This document shows positions 46,175 through 58,678 of a stretch of DNA of 64,000 nt, in pieces. Source of the DNA: Rhododendron vialii (lineage: Eukaryota; Streptophyta; Magnoliopsida; Ericales; Ericaceae); NCBI RefSeq assembly GCF_030253575.1, contig NC_080561.1, positions 4,021,001 to 4,085,000 on the forward strand, in the 5' to 3' direction. Within the stretch, counting starts at the first letter, position 1; every line of letters starts with the position of its first letter. A model generated the notes under the pieces. The model was not told the origin of the DNA. It saw only the letters and a list, made by a program, of their open reading frames with translations, and ran no database searches. The position numbers were made by a program, and so were the translations under genes.

Positions 46175-47136
46175 GCAGGTTGTTTGTTGTTCCTCTTTAC
46201 CTGTAATTTGATTGATCATGTAATTTGATTGATCATGGTACCAAATGTTGGCATCCAAGCTTTATAAGCCAATGGCATTCACTTGACTGATTCATTTTGG
46301 AATCTCTCCGGCGAAAGACATGGACTCCGATTGTGTTGTGTATATTCGAGGCCATTAACTTCAAATGCATTGGGCTCAAAGAACTTCTCTCCAGTTGTTA
46401 ATGTTGTATTAAATTCCCGTTTGACCAAAAAAAAATGTTGTATTGAAATAAAGTGAGTTTGTTATTGTATCGAAATCGGTTGCAGGTTTTTTAGTGAAAA
46501 GAAAAGAGATCATGTAGCAAGTGAGCTATCGCGATGGAAATTGCAAATTACTGCAGTGACCTTTAATGCGTGCAGATATCTATTTGCATTTTAACAATAA
46601 ACAGATTAAAAGATTGTATATAAGAAGTTGTATGACTATCTGCATTTTACCCGCGATCTGTTGCATGACTTTAGATCAGAGGTTGGCATTCTTATTTCCA
46701 CTCTTTCAGCATCCTGCTAGTGGTTTTGAGACTCTGAGAGGGGTCAGATACAAATAATCATGTTTCCCAAGAAGGTTTTGTGTCCTGGTTGTTACATTGT
46801 AATCTCAATAAATTCTTAGAAATTTTGGATCCTGATTGGAATTGTGATTCTTCACTGGTTGCAGCTTCTGGTTTTAGGGAGACTTTTAAAAGAGCTTATT
46901 GTAGTTTCACCATATTGAGACTTAGCAAGCTGGTTCGAAATTGCAGATGAGGGATTGATTTGGTCTACTGGTTCAGATATTCTGATAGATTCTAGATTTT
47001 TTTTTGACAAAGATAGATTCTAGAAAATACGACACTGACGCATCTGCTAATCTAGCTGGGGAGTTTTGGACTAGTGAAATCCATATTGCTCCAATAATTG
47101 AATATTTTTTGAATTCCTGGGAAAGATGTATAAGGT
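46175..47136. other. VPS32 3' flank and spacer
   Basis: The first 200-300 bp are probably 3' UTR, including a TGTAATTTGATTGATCATG direct repeat at about 46201 and 46219. No gene. Confidence 0.5.
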
Positions 47137-47510
47137 GATTTGAGTCATGCTACGACGGGCGCTGCCTCTTTCTAGGAAGTTTCTTGTTTTTTGTATTTTT
47201 AGTTTCTATTCAGGCTCTTGTACAATGCACATAGTACTAGTTGCTAAATAGACGAATTTCAAAACTCTGCTTTCCCCCAACTTACATGCAATTGCACTCT
47301 CGAGAATGTTTTGTAGGGTCCACCACACGCATCAAAATATTTTGAGTCATGCTACGACTGGCGTTGCCTCTTTCTAGGAAGTTTCTTGTTTTTCGTATTT
47401 TGTGTTTTTAATTTCTATTCAGGCTCTTGTACAATGCACATAGTACTGATTGCTAAATAGACGAATTTCAAAACTATGCTTTCCCCCAACTTACATGCAA
47501 TTGCACTCTC
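47137..47510. repeat. Tandem duplication, about 202-bp period
   Basis: TTTGAGTCATGCTACGAC starts near 47139 and 47341. Both copies include CTCTTTCTAGGAAGTTTCTT, AATGCACATAGTACT and CTTACATGCAATTGCACTCT. 47511-48048 holds no gene other than the AG-peptide 3' flank. Confidence 0.85.
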
Positions 47511-48048
47511 AAAATATTTGGATGGTGATCTTTGGGACTCTAATACGGCGGGTGCATCGCTCTCTCTACTCCACAATGACATGACGGAGCACCACCAATG
47601 TATATGTGTAAATATGTGTAAAATTGTGAGTTCAATTTTTATCCAAACTTTAAACCTAGTGAAAGCAACTTGACAATGCTACTTGTAGTATTTCACAGTA
47701 GGATATGAATACAGAAGTAAAAGAAGAGGAATTTGCATACATCCATATTACAATGCGGCCATTGGATCTCATCGGCCGGATTCGCATATGATCCAATGGC
47801 CTGAAATCATGCAAAATATATGGTTACATACAAATTCCAGCATTGACAATCATGAGCAAAAGAACAGAGGATGAAGAATATAGCTTTCAGCCTTGCACTA
47901 TTAAAATGGGCATCAACTTAATAAAAGAATTCTTAAAACACTGCTAAAGAATGGGGCTTGGATCACATGTAGTAAAAGAAACAAAATATCCAACATGCGC
48001 TTGGACATTGATTAATCAAATGTCTCTCTGCTTCTTTTACAGAAATGA

Positions 48049-48272
48049 TCAGTGGATGATATAGGTAAGCACCAGAGCAACCACCATTAGCATGTATGCT
48101 ATTCCTTGATCTAGCCCTATCCCTGCAAAAACAAGGACCAATTCGTCAAAATACATCACACAAATCACCACCACTTTACAACCAAAAAGTTATCTCCTCA
48201 CTAGAAAGAAAAGAAAATGGCACCCTAGAAATGTATCTCCAAACCCTGATCAAAATTTGTACTTTTTAACAC

Positions 48273-48328
<56 letters not shown>

Positions 48329-48441
48329 GATCTGATGAAATAAACTAAAAAAACAGCAAAAATAACTCGTCCCAAAAGAAAGAAATGGCACACTGGAACT
48401 GGATCTCAGATACCCTGACCAAAATTTTACTACGTAAAGTT

Positions 48442-48483
<42 letters not shown>

Positions 48484-48614
48484 AAACCATCGCTTGTGGG
48501 TGCAGGCGCAGGTGCAGGAACAGGGGCATGAGCATTGATAGAAGGAATAACCAGAGCTAATACAAGAGCCATAATGGCCATCACAACCAAAGAATTTACT
48601 CTGCAAATCTCCAT
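48049..48614 (-). CDS. Arabinogalactan peptide (AGP16/20-like)
   Basis: Two exons, 48488-48614 and 48049-48122, give 66 residues. Residues 1-28 are a signal peptide (MEICRVNSLVVMAIMALVLA then LVIPSINA). The mature peptide core is HAPVPAPAPAPTSDG, a run of Ala-Pro/Val-Pro whose prolines would be hydroxylated and O-glycosylated with arabinogalactan. The tail GIGLDQGIAYMLMVVALVLT plus YIIH is the hydrophobic GPI-anchor signal of this peptide family. Mature AG peptides are 10-15 residues long and sit on the outer plasma membrane or in the wall. The intron interrupts the glycine after TSD (phase 1). Three GA/CT tracts surround the gene, one starting 24 bp upstream of the ATG. Confidence 0.9.
48190..48482. 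repeat. Duplicated segments with GA tracts inside the AG-peptide intron
   Basis: About 48195-48323 and 48358-48482 share AAAGAAA(G)AAATGGCACNCT and ATCTC..ACCCTGA(T/C)CAAAATTT, each ending in a long GA tract (48276-48323 and 48443-48482). They were duplicated together, with a period of about 165 bp. Confidence 0.75.
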
Positions 48615-48634
48615 TTGCAAATCTTTAAGACCCA

Positions 48635-48638
<4 letters not shown>

Positions 48639-48677
<39 letters not shown>
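48639..48677. repeat. (CT)n microsatellite upstream of the AG peptide
   Basis: About 39 bp, GA on the coding strand, 24 bp before the ATG. Confidence 0.95.
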
Positions 48678-48680
<3 letters not shown>

Positions 48681-49439
48681 ACAAACCCTCTTTCCTACCT
48701 TGTTTTCCTTCAAATTTCTATCTTGAGATGCCTAGGCTTATGTTGGGTATCTCAGACTCTAGAGGTGTATATAAAGGAGGTGGGGAACCACCTTTGTTTG
48801 GTTCGCATTTGGGAGGAATCTCAAACAAACAGAAGTATCTAACGGTCACTCTGGCTTTCACAACGGTTGTCCACATTATATGACTCATCTTGGACCGTTG
48901 ATGATTGCCACGTGTACGGACGGAAATGGCTGCACGTTCTCAGTACAGGAAGTATGGAGCTGTGTGTTCATTGGACCCCTCCACTATTGCAATGGATGAC
49001 TATTTTTGCAACTTTCCCACATGTGCAATAAATGATGGTCGAATATTCTATTTGAATTTCGAAAAGATAGGAATTGTGCCGTTACTCAAAAGATATTACT
49101 TCGGTGATTCGGCTGACATGTAAAAGTGACCCAATATTTTTGTGGGTTCTGTTCAATTGGCTAGGCTCCACACAAAACTGGACAAGAGGATGCACTATCG
49201 GATTTTAGGGCGTCTCGTTGTGTTCAATTGAAATTTCATCAACCATTCAATTTGTAGAACCTAAAAAAGCGATAAACAAAGTATCAAAGTGGTTGAAGGA
49301 ACGATATGCTTTCGTTAACGACGAGCCTAACAGAGGATAACAGGTTCTAAAAACGTCGATAAGGTTGAAGCTTTCCTTCCTAGAATATACTATGTAGATC
49401 TTCCCGTAAAACAACTTAAATTGATCAAAAATCATTAGT
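48678..49439. other. AG-peptide promoter region and spacer
   Basis: A TATATAAAGG TATA-like sequence is near 48767 on the plus strand, but the gene lies on the minus strand, so its relevance is unclear. No gene. Confidence 0.35.
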
Positions 49440-49665
49440 TTCTTATTCAAACAATATTAGGTATAAAAATAATATCTTATTCAGACAATACTAGGTATAT
49501 AAATATTATCTTATTCAGACAATATTAGGTATACAAAAATGAGTGGTCATTATAATTTCAAAATAGTATTACAAGACAAATCTATTTGAATCATGTAGAT
49601 ATTAATGTCCGATTAACTTGATTTTTCAGATAAAAAAACTTGATTTTTCAGATAAAAAAACTTGA
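49440..49665. repeat. Short tandem repeats
   Basis: Three copies of a unit of about 37 bp (CTTATTCAGACAATATTAGG then TATA) at 49440-49545, then two to three copies of CTTGATTTTTCAGATAAAAA at 49616-49665. 49666-50498 shows no gene beyond the MND1 3' flank. Confidence 0.8.
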
Positions 49666-50498
49666 TTTTTGACTCACAGTAGTGTGCAATTTATACAAAC
49701 TTGAATTTTGAAAAAATTTTAATTGGACTCACCGAGTTGCCCTACATTCGTAGTGCATTGGGCCATTGGCACAATATGGGGGCCCTTGGCCAACAAAACT
49801 GTAGTCACCCGAAGGTATAGGTTATACGCCGAGACACTAAATAATTTTCTGTTAAGAAATTTCAGAATCCTATAACCCACTCAGCCATGTGGACGGTGCA
49901 CCATGTATTTTAAATACAAACTAATGCTGTAGTTCTCTATTTTATCCAGTTCTAAGTCAGTGAGTACATGATTGCCAGCATGTTAGCGGAACATTAGTTA
50001 AACATCCACTTGTTACAACTTCAGATGCAAATTTGTCCAATCAGTACTTAAGTTGTAGAACTGTGTTTGGAGGGAAACGAATACCCAATTTCAGAGATAA
50101 GGCAAGTGATTCCAGTACATTTGCTCAGATGATTGAAGTGGATGTTACTTTAAGAAATAGGATGAGCTCGTGGAGAATGGAGTATACTCAAGCTAATTCA
50201 CAGTTATGCTTAGTCTGGAGCATACCTTCTGCCATTTTAAGGTGAAGCCGAATTGGATGTAGATGAGTAGGACTTTTGTTGTTGCATTGTTGTTTTTCGA
50301 TGAGTTTTTGTTGGATCTTTATTTGTTTCTCTATTCAGGAATTGGCTGAGGTTGTGTATGTACAGGGGCATGCCCCCGTTTTCTGGCATTATGCTTTGCT
50401 TTGGTTGAAAGAAACAGTACAGTTACTTGGTGGCAAGAGTAAACACTTCTTAGTAAATGCGCTTGAAGATCAAGAAATATGGAGGCAAACTATCATAC

Positions 50499-53400
50499 CT
50501 AAGGATTGCCTTCCAGCATGTGATCACCAACTGGCCTCTGAGGGACTATAGGTGCCAACTCCAAGTAATCGAAATCATCTGTTATTCCCACCTGTGGTAA
50601 GATATTGAAATAACGGTATTTAATAGCAAGATTTAATTCGAAAAAAAATATTAGTGTCAAAATGAGTAGTCCATGAAACAGAAGCATGCTCTTTATCGTA
50701 AGGAATGGCATAGTAACTCAAACTACCATGAAAGAGATTTCGTTGACATGTTTGATAGGTAATTTGAATAAGATTCGAGGACCAACTCATGGTTTCTTTC
50801 CCTGTTTATATATTTGGCATAGAACACTAGTGATGAATTATGACACACAAGGAGATAATCATACATAAGGCTTATGTTTAGAGAAATTTTAGATACCAAT
50901 AAATAGCATAACCCAAGGAGTATCCCGGTTGGTATTGAAGCTGTAAGCTCCATCCATCATTTTTGAGTGACCAAGAAGAATACTCATGGATTTAAAAGCC
51001 CATCGGTTGTAAGGATACTCATTTTAAAGGTAAATAAAGCAGGAATATACCTCATTGTACAAGTGTTCAAGCTGTTCTTTGGCCTGAGGGAAATTGTTTC
51101 CACACCATTGTCGCAGTGTGAATATGTTGTCTGAGTTTTTGCATACAAGAGCAAGGAAGGTAATAAAATCTCAATCAGTGAATTATTCATTTCAACCCAC
51201 AAAAAAGGAGAATCCACGTGTTGTTGGAGGTTTACCTGTCCATCTGTTAGCAGCTGCATGTGCAACTTCAATAGATTTCTCTGTCAAAATCACAGTTACA
51301 AGATCAGTATCTCCACATGCTCACAGAATTAAAGAACCACTACAGTCAATTCTACATAAGAAGTAGTTAAAGCATCAAAAAGAAGTGCAGGCATTGCTCA
51401 ACTCATTTCTTCAAAGGCAGCTGGATCATTGTCAGCATACTGTCCCATTTCATCCTGAGAGAGAATGGAATACAGTCACAAACATGAAACAGAATATGAT
51501 GTATTGCTTAAGTAACAAAGGAAACGATTTGCTCCAACCTTTAACTCATTATACTTCTGTTCAATAGCTTTCAGCTCAACTAGGGCCTCCTCTCGTTCAT
51601 CCTAGTAATAATAGCAAGGAACTTAGTGGCTATGAAAGGGCAAAGCAATTAAAAAAAATTATACAATGAACACAGAGACATAAGGCACTTCGCATAATTA
51701 CAGATTCCTCTCTTCCCTTCTTTAAGGCTTCACATTGCTCAACAAGTTCTGCAAGCCTTTTCTTACTGCTTTGAAGATCATCTTCAAGTTTTCGATGCAC
51801 ACTCCTCAGCTGTTACAGGAAACATATGAGCAAAGGTATAGGGAGACTGTTTAGATGATAGAACGTTGTTGTAAAAAATCAACTTTACCTGATTTCCAGC
51901 ACAGCTCGGAAGGCTCCAAAAGTATACCTGAAATTTGCAATCAAAGAAAGTTAATATAATATATGCACGTAAGGTACTACAGAATGGTACAGAGAAACTT
52001 CGATGAAGCAATAAAAGTTGTTCCACCCAGCACAGCTCACAACAGACACATACAGAAGCCAAATATATCACGGTCAGGAGGAGAGCTTTAAAATGGAAAT
52101 TAGTTCTCAGTTTTAAGACAAATTACTCACTGAGGTTCCTATCTTGTCCTTCAAGACAAGGTCATCATCTACAAGAGATTGGATGACATCCTTTACAGAC
52201 TGGCTGATTACACCTTTCTTGGGGCCCAGCTTCTCAAGTTCCTTCAGCTGTAATTCAGAAAAAGGAACATAAATATGTAATGGGGTTCTTGATAATAATC
52301 AAAAAATTACATGCATCACCTTATTTTGTACTTGGAACAGGACTTTGGGAGCACTTAAGGTGCCAAAGAAGGATACAGAAAACAATTGAAGGTGGTCAAT
52401 TGCAACAAACATAGCCCTGCAAGCATATATACTATTGGAAATAAATTTCCTTGCTTCTTGGTGGTAAATGCACTGGAATCATCATGGCAACATTACACAC
52501 CAGGGCTTAGCTTTGCCCAGTAACTGATCCGCAATTGCTTTGGGCAATAGTGCTTCCAAGTGTAGGAATCTTGTTGGTAAATGCACTGGAATCATCATGG
52601 AAAACATTACACACCAGGGCTTAGCTTGGTCTAGTAACTGAACCACAATTGCTTTGGGCAATAGTGCTTCCAAGTGTAGGAAAGAAGGTTTGCATCTCAA
52701 AGGAGCAACTTGGTTTAAAAGTATAACCTAGCCCATCCTTTCAAGACCAGGCTAATAGGGACTACCCTGTGGGGATAACCATTTTTTAGCTTTCCATTCA
52801 GGTAGTACAAGTCTTCTAAATTTCCACGATTTCAAAAAAAAAAAAAAAAAAGGAACAAATATCAAACAAGCCACTAACTCAGTTTAGTGCAAATTCCATG
52901 TCCACTACGCTACCAATAATGCAAATGAGGAGGAAAATAAATCTGTCCCAGCTCACTTGACCTGATAGTCTAATAGTTTGAACTTTGAACAAACATATCG
53001 CCCAGCACACTTGACCTAATAACATGTTTAGTCTCTTCAACATGTGAGTGTAGATGCATCTTAAACCATTAAACATATAACAGCTTGGATAAAGGTCTCA
53101 AACCTTGTCACCCAAAATTTTTTAGATTTCTTTTTGTTAGGTATCCAAAAGATGAAATAATCTGCAGTTGCACATAAAAGTCACAAATGAACTCTAAAAG
53201 CAACTTAGACATATTAACCTTTCACTTGTGTCAGTTGTGTGCGGCACAAAAGGTGTTTGACGAGTACAAGCATTCGAATGAGACTGTTTCATAATAATAA
53301 TATGGTGGAAAACAAGAGGACTTGCTCCAATTGGATCAATATGCAGAGGAACAATACTCACAAGGAAGAAGTCCTGCGAGTCATAAAAGATTTGAAGCAT

Positions 53401-54850
53401 CTTCTCACGCTTCTCTTCCAATGAAAGACCTCTTTTCTTAGACTGTTGACACCAATGCAGAAGTAGAAGTTAGATTGTTCTGCATGTGTCTTTTTACAAA
53501 ATGTAGCAAAATCCCATAGTCATGATAAGAAGAGGCAATAGAAAAACTCACAAAAGCTATAAAAACAAGTCTCCAAGTGGTAAAGCAATCATACAAATTG
53601 TCCAATGTTCAGTTGCACCTCTTAACTCCAGCACACTCCTTTTTTCCGAGCAGTTAGAGCTCGTTTTCAATGACCATAAATAGCCACGACAATATAGCAA
53701 CTTGTACTTGTGAATGACAAGATTTGCCAGTTCAAATGAAATTTGAAGTGCTAGTAAGACAGGATTGCCCCTTGAGGTGGATGTCCCTTTCCCAAACCCG
53801 TTTTAGAGGTCATTTTCAATGACTGTGAATAGCCACCACGATTTAGAAAGTTAACTTTTATCTCCAATTACAAGATTTGCGAAATTCACTCATGAAATTC
53901 ACAGTGCTACCAAAACACAAGCGCCCCTTAAAGTAGATGTCCCTTTCCCATACGGTCATACCCATTCCATCTTTAAGGACAAAACTAGAACGAAGTGATG
54001 GGCTCTATCAACTTAACTATATACGGATATTCCCTAAGGCCAAAATATAAAAATAAAAACTTGCAGATTTCGGACCTCCAGAAGAGCAATATCTACTGGA
54101 ATTTTCTCCGTAACTCCAGTTCTAAGCTCTAAATTTCCAGTCACAAAAACAGTTTATGGGTTTGTGAAGCTTGATTTGGTCTAATTTGTGCTTCGCTGAC
54201 TATTCGGGTTCGACCTACATAGGCATGCTACAGGAATTCATCATGTAAATCCTAGGTTATAAATACTAGCTAGACGCAACTGATGTAACTTGTACTCCAT
54301 TATCCATTCATTATATAATGGAAACTAGTGTAAATCGTGAATGTACTTTTTTTGGGGTAAATTTCGTGAATGTACTCAACTTGCATAGTTGGGAAACCGT
54401 ATAAATATTTTTGTGGCCTGCATTCCCTTTTTTTTCCCCCTGATTGTTCTTCGCATACATTGTGTATTTGTTGGTTTGACCGATTTCTCAAAAGCCTTAG
54501 AATTCAATTCCAATGAAACCATACAAGTACATGCACAAACATACACTCATTGAAAATTTGAAATCATCAGCGGAAATGAATCACAATCAAATATCCTCAT
54601 ATAAACCAAAATACTATCGCGCTCACGCGCACACACGGATCGTCACTTGAATGTATTAATTGCTAACAACGAGCTCTGAAATAAAGAAAAAATAACTTGT
54701 AGTGGATCTACTTAGAAACGGCCCGTGAACGTAGTAATCCATACAGATTTCAGATATACATCGACGTGATCGCAATTCAATTGTGGTATAAGCTGACATA
54801 TATATACATATATACACGGAATTTAGGGCTCGGATGAGTTGAATTACCAT
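50499..54850 (-). CDS. MND1: Meiotic nuclear division protein 1 homolog
   Basis: Partner of HOP2; the dimer stimulates RAD51/DMC1 strand invasion between homologues in meiosis. Ten exons: 54848-54850 (the ATG alone), 53362-53442, 52131-52247, 51889-51927, 51702-51809, 51539-51601, 51403-51454, 51236-51280, 51051-51130 and 50499-50591. They sum to 226 residues; Arabidopsis MND1 is about 230. Landmarks: [20 protein letters not shown] at the N terminus; a winged-helix part with [32 protein letters not shown]; a leucine-rich coiled coil ([28 protein letters not shown]); [20 protein letters not shown]; and a C-terminal TDDFDYLEL. All joins respect GT/AG and frame. The 5' UTR carries a CT-CA tract (54899-54959). 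Introns 1 and 2 have local tandem duplications. Confidence 0.95.
52457..52681. repeat. Tandem duplication in MND1 intron 2, about 111-bp period
   Basis: GGTAAATGCACTGGAATCAT through CACACCAGGGCTTAGCTT to GCAATAGTGCTTCCAAGTGT occurs twice with few differences. Confidence 0.9.
52700..52853 (+). mobile_element. Possible retroposon with A18 tail in MND1 intron 2
   Basis: Ends TTCTAAATTTCCACGATTTC followed by 18 A. The body has a weak tRNA-like look (AGCAACTTGGTTTAAAAG, GTGGGGATAACC). No target duplication was identified. Confidence 0.35.
53640..53958. repeat. Diverged tandem duplication in MND1 intron 1, about 155-bp period
   Basis: Both copies share CATTTTCAATGAC or its variant, AATAGCCAC, ACAAGATTTGC, GCCCCTT and GTAGATGTCCCTTTCCC or its variant, in the same order. 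Confidence 0.7.
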
Positions 54851-54898
54851 CGCGACGATCCGCTGTTGTTCGGTTGCAGGTGAAAGCGAGGGACTGAT

Positions 54899-54900
54899 GT

Positions 54901-54959
<59 letters not shown>
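54899..54959 (-). repeat. (CT)n(CA)n compound microsatellite in the MND1 5' UTR
   Basis: Plus strand GT (54899-54925) then GA (to 54959), 49 bp upstream of the ATG at 54850. It is CT then CA on the coding strand, as at VPS32. Confidence 0.95.
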
Positions 54960-54963
<4 letters not shown>

Positions 54964-55184
54964 GACGGAAGTGTGTGAAGGAATTCTCGCGAAATTCACG
55001 TTTTGGCGGGAAGAAAAGGAATGGGGAAATTCTGCTGAAATTACTCAAATATCCCAGTGTATTTTGGAAACCTACCTATGCTGTGTTTGGTAAAAAGGGA
55101 AGACAAGGGTTGGGAACTTGGGAAATGTTGAATAAAAATCAAAACAGGACTAGGAAATGCAAACAAAATTTAAAAAATACTACG

Positions 55185-55430
55185 TGTTGGGCCCGGAGTG
55201 GATGGCATGCTGCTTGCGGACAGGTGTTGGCGATTGTTGGTCGTAGGCCAGCATCCTTTCCACGCTGGTTGAACCGTTGCGCTTGGGGCCTACTATGCTT
55301 TGGTATAAAGAAATAGAGTTGCGCCTTTACCACTATCTGATGGTAAGCGCTTGATCCGACAAGTGGTATCAGAGCCAAGAAGTCATGGGTTCGAGTCGCG
55401 GGGGCGTTATCGTAAGGGAGGGATTGTTGG
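55185..55430 (+). mobile_element. TRIM-like LTR and primer site
   Basis: A 177-bp segment starts TGTTGGGCCCGGAGTG (55185) and ends GATCCGACA (55361). Two bases later comes TGGTATCAGAGC (55364-55375), a tRNA-iMet primer site. Only about 50 bp later a purine tract (AAGGGAGGGA) precedes TGTTGGGCCTAGAGTG at 55425, a restart of the terminal repeat. This is the compact layout of a terminal-repeat retrotransposon in miniature. The second repeat loses similarity after about 16 bases, so the element is truncated or rearranged. Confidence 0.55.
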
Positions 55431-55734
55431 GCCTAGAGTGCCCCCATGGATTTAGTTATACAATGTCACTCCCTGCGATTGTTCTAAAAACAAACTTGAG
55501 GGTGCAATGTCGAATGCCATTAAAAACTTAATTGAAGCTCTCTTTAACACCAATTGGTTTTAGGAGAGATGGTGGAAAAGCGGTCCGACACTACAGATGA
55601 AGGCGTTCGTATGCAATGTAAGCAGGACCGTCCGATGTGTGTGAGCCCCAAGTTTACCATGTGAGAGCCCACTTGCTTTGAACAATTTTTGTCGCGTCTA
55701 TGTCCGGATCTATGCACAAGTGTCTATGTTCTTT
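55431..55734. other. Spacer, nothing recognised
   Basis: No gene. Possibly the decayed 3' part of the TRIM-like element. Confidence 0.35.
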
Positions 55735-55926
55735 GGTGTTTGCTTCATCCTAAGATTTCAGGTTCAATATCCATCAGGTGCTATGAATTTATTTGGGGCC
55801 TGTCCATACAGATATGGAACTTTGCTCTGGCTTTAATTAAGCTCCCCACAAATGGCCAGTGGAATTAAGCCCCCAGGATTAGTCAAAATGCGTATAAACT
55901 AGCCCAAACACCTGAGTTATAAAAAA
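55735..55926 (+). mobile_element. tRNA-derived SINE, degraded
   Basis: Box-B-like TTTCAGGTTCAATATCC and CATCAGGTGCTATGAATTTA lead to the 3' end TAGCCCAAACACCTGAGTTA then TAAAAAA. It is in the same subfamily as 19803-19975. Confidence 0.55.
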
Positions 55927-57955
55927 GTGTTTGTCTCCTTTGCATTGCTAAATAAATTTTACTAACTAAACTAGTATTAAGCAGGAGAAATGTTGACGAA
56001 CCCACCGTAGGTCCGGTCCATAAGGGCTTACCTTGTAAGGGAAAATGACGGTTAATGATATATTTTAATAATTAATATTCGTTAAAGACATTTTTAGCAT
56101 TAATAAATATTTTCAGCACGTCCTTGACAGATATTAATTATCAAAACACGTTTTGGGCCATTATTTTTCCTTTATTTTACCCGTCGAAAATCAACAACTA
56201 AAATATGAAACTGATATGATTGGTTGTGGCCACATTGAATTTGTCTCAAACTAAATAAACTATCTAATAAAAATCATGAAAAATATGGGTACATGAGCTT
56301 ACAGAAAAAAAGATTTTTGTAAGATGGACCGGATACCTAAATTATAAAAAAAAAAAACCGAAAATGGAAGATTTCAAATTATTGACTTGGGTTTTAATTA
56401 AGACGGCCAAAAGATCCAGGCATAGGCCCAATCCAGTAAGAGGTGAGCTACTGCTTCATGAAATAAAAGGAAAACCAAGGTACAATAAACTATAGGGTAC
56501 CAATAATTAAGCCCACATGGGTAGTTTCCTAGAATCCTAACCGCGCTAAAAGCCAAAAAGTACTATGAGTTTTTTTTTTGCCTTTGTATTTGTGAATCAA
56601 AAAAGCCTCTTTAGTGATGCAAAAAAAGCTCATTTAGACTATGTTCGGTTTGAATTTTGACTGAGATTTTTGAAATAATTAGTGGAAAAAGATAGAGAGA
56701 GAGAAAAACGAGGATAATAATTGATATGTCTCTAGCATATCTCTTAATTTATTAGAAACCGTGACCAGAGAGAAGTTGGATTTTGAGACAAAAACGAACA
56801 CGGTCTCAATAGTTTTAATACTTTTAGCACTTTTGGAAATGTCCCACGCCCTTTTGGGTAACATTTTTGAAGAATACTAGGTGAAAAGAAGAATACTAAA
56901 CAAGTTGTTACGACTATACTTTGTTGCTTTAAATCTAAGAACTAGTACTAATTTTTTGAGGTTAAACCTTGTTTTTCTTTCTTTTTATTATCTAAAAGTA
57001 AATTAAGCGTATGATTGACTAAAAACTAACAGTAACATAGGAGTAAAAGAAAAGTTTGAGAGGGACGTCGTATTTTTAAATACAATACAACTGGATGGAA
57101 GTCGTATAATGCTTACTACGTGCTTAAGTCTGTTAATTTAGGTGTGTTCCACTAACTAAAATAAATAAATATTTTTTAAATAAACACTTATTTTTTGAAT
57201 TAAATGTGATGTATAACAAGAGAATGACGTGTCTCATAAAGTGAAAAAATAAGTACTTAAGAAATAAGAATCTTAGCAGGACGGGTCACGACACGCTTAG
57301 TTCTAAGCGTGTCGTAAATGTTTTTTTTACTAAGAATAGTCTCTTTTTTCTTTTGACATGCTAAGAATAGTCATTGGAGTTCACGTAAGTGAGGTAATAA
57401 TTGATGCAACTGGAACTTAGGTGGTGTTTCCCTTGTGAAGTACAGTAGTAGTATTTTTTATCCACAACTTTATCTCTTTAATTACCAAACTTTTTTTTTT
57501 TTCAAAGATAGTAATTATATCGTTGTTTTTTAAGCATTCCATGAACGATTTACGTGCTTGAGTCTATTAACTTAGGTGTGTTCCTCAGTTCCTCTCTGTC
57601 CAATTTGTCTGTCCGACAATAGCACTTATCATGATTAACAAACAAAACGAAGCAGTCAAAATCCGAGAGTTTGAGGTCGTAAAGGCTCCGTTCCGCTTTC
57701 TCCCAAAACCTTTTTTTAAAAAAAAGAAGATATCAAATATAACGAAAATAAAAAATAATTTTTCAATTTTTTTTACACCGTTTAAAAAATCTTAATGAGA
57801 TCTATCAAACAAGATCCATATTAGTAGGAAAATTATTTATGTAAACACGTGATTTTTTTTCTTGAAATTACCTTCTTTTTCCAAATACCTTCCTTTTCTT
57901 AAAGTGGAACGGCATCTTTTCAAGTCTTGATCTATCGAGGCTAATGTTTCCTGCT
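55927..57955. other. AT-rich gene-poor spacer
   Basis: Holds a relative of the 39004 repeat (about 57684-57915) and a direct repeat CGTGCTTAAGTCTGTTAATT / CGTGCTTGAGTCTATTAACT at about 57119 and 57553. I see no gene. Confidence 0.45.
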
Positions 57956-58355
57956 AAGGGTTGCAGTCGAAGTGTGAGCTGATCACGAGTTGCTCAAGGC
58001 TCGACTTGGTTAGAGCTTATTCAAGCTTTGCCCGTTTGGGAAACAAGTCCAAATTTTGGATTTGTTAACCTACTACGCTAAACTCCAGTTAGTTGAAGCT
58101 CAGCTCGAGTAGTCTCGTGAACACAAAAGTTTATTTATAGAGTTTTATTTCAGGAATATATAGTAGTATGAATTTGATACCTTTCATTATTTCATTATTG
58201 TTCTAGAGCTCGACTTATTTATAAGTGTTCGGCGCGAGCTTGATTATTTGAGCTCAATTCAAGCTCGGCCCGAGCTTGAATTCAACTAATTTTAGAATGA
58301 GCTAAACTCGAACACTTCAAAACTCGATTCGGCTCCATTTGTGAGCTGTAACCCT
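57956..58355. mobile_element. Relic of the GGCTCG-rich transposon family
   Basis: Ends AGGGTTGCAGTCGAAGTGTG and CTCCATTTGTGAGCTGTAAC then CCT are inverted. The interior is full of GAGCTCGA-type words, as in 9466-10119. No target duplication remains. Confidence 0.6.
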
Positions 58356-58678
58356 ATGATTAGTCTAAGTTGGGAAGTCAGAACAAGCAATCGATATGGG
58401 TGATTTCCTGGCAAGTTACATACAGTATATAATAATTGACTAATTAAAATCTTCATATTAATATTGTCAATGTCAGTACTTTATGATTAGCCTATAGAAG
58501 CAAAAAGTCCATAGTCGGCTTTACGTGGCCCCCCTTTAAATTAAGACCCTTAATTAATGCTCAAAGTCCTAAACCTTCGCCTAATTAACATTGAACTTGA
58601 ACCCATCTTTTCTATTGTAAAACCATCCTTTTTATAGTAGTTGGGTGCCCGGATCAATTCACGAACATCTCAATTAAT

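Noticed and set aside
50276-50551. Plus-strand open frame ending with VYVQGHAPVFWHYALLWLKE and crossing MND1 exon 10
   Set aside because: It overlaps a confirmed coding exon on the other strand, and I cannot tie it to a family.
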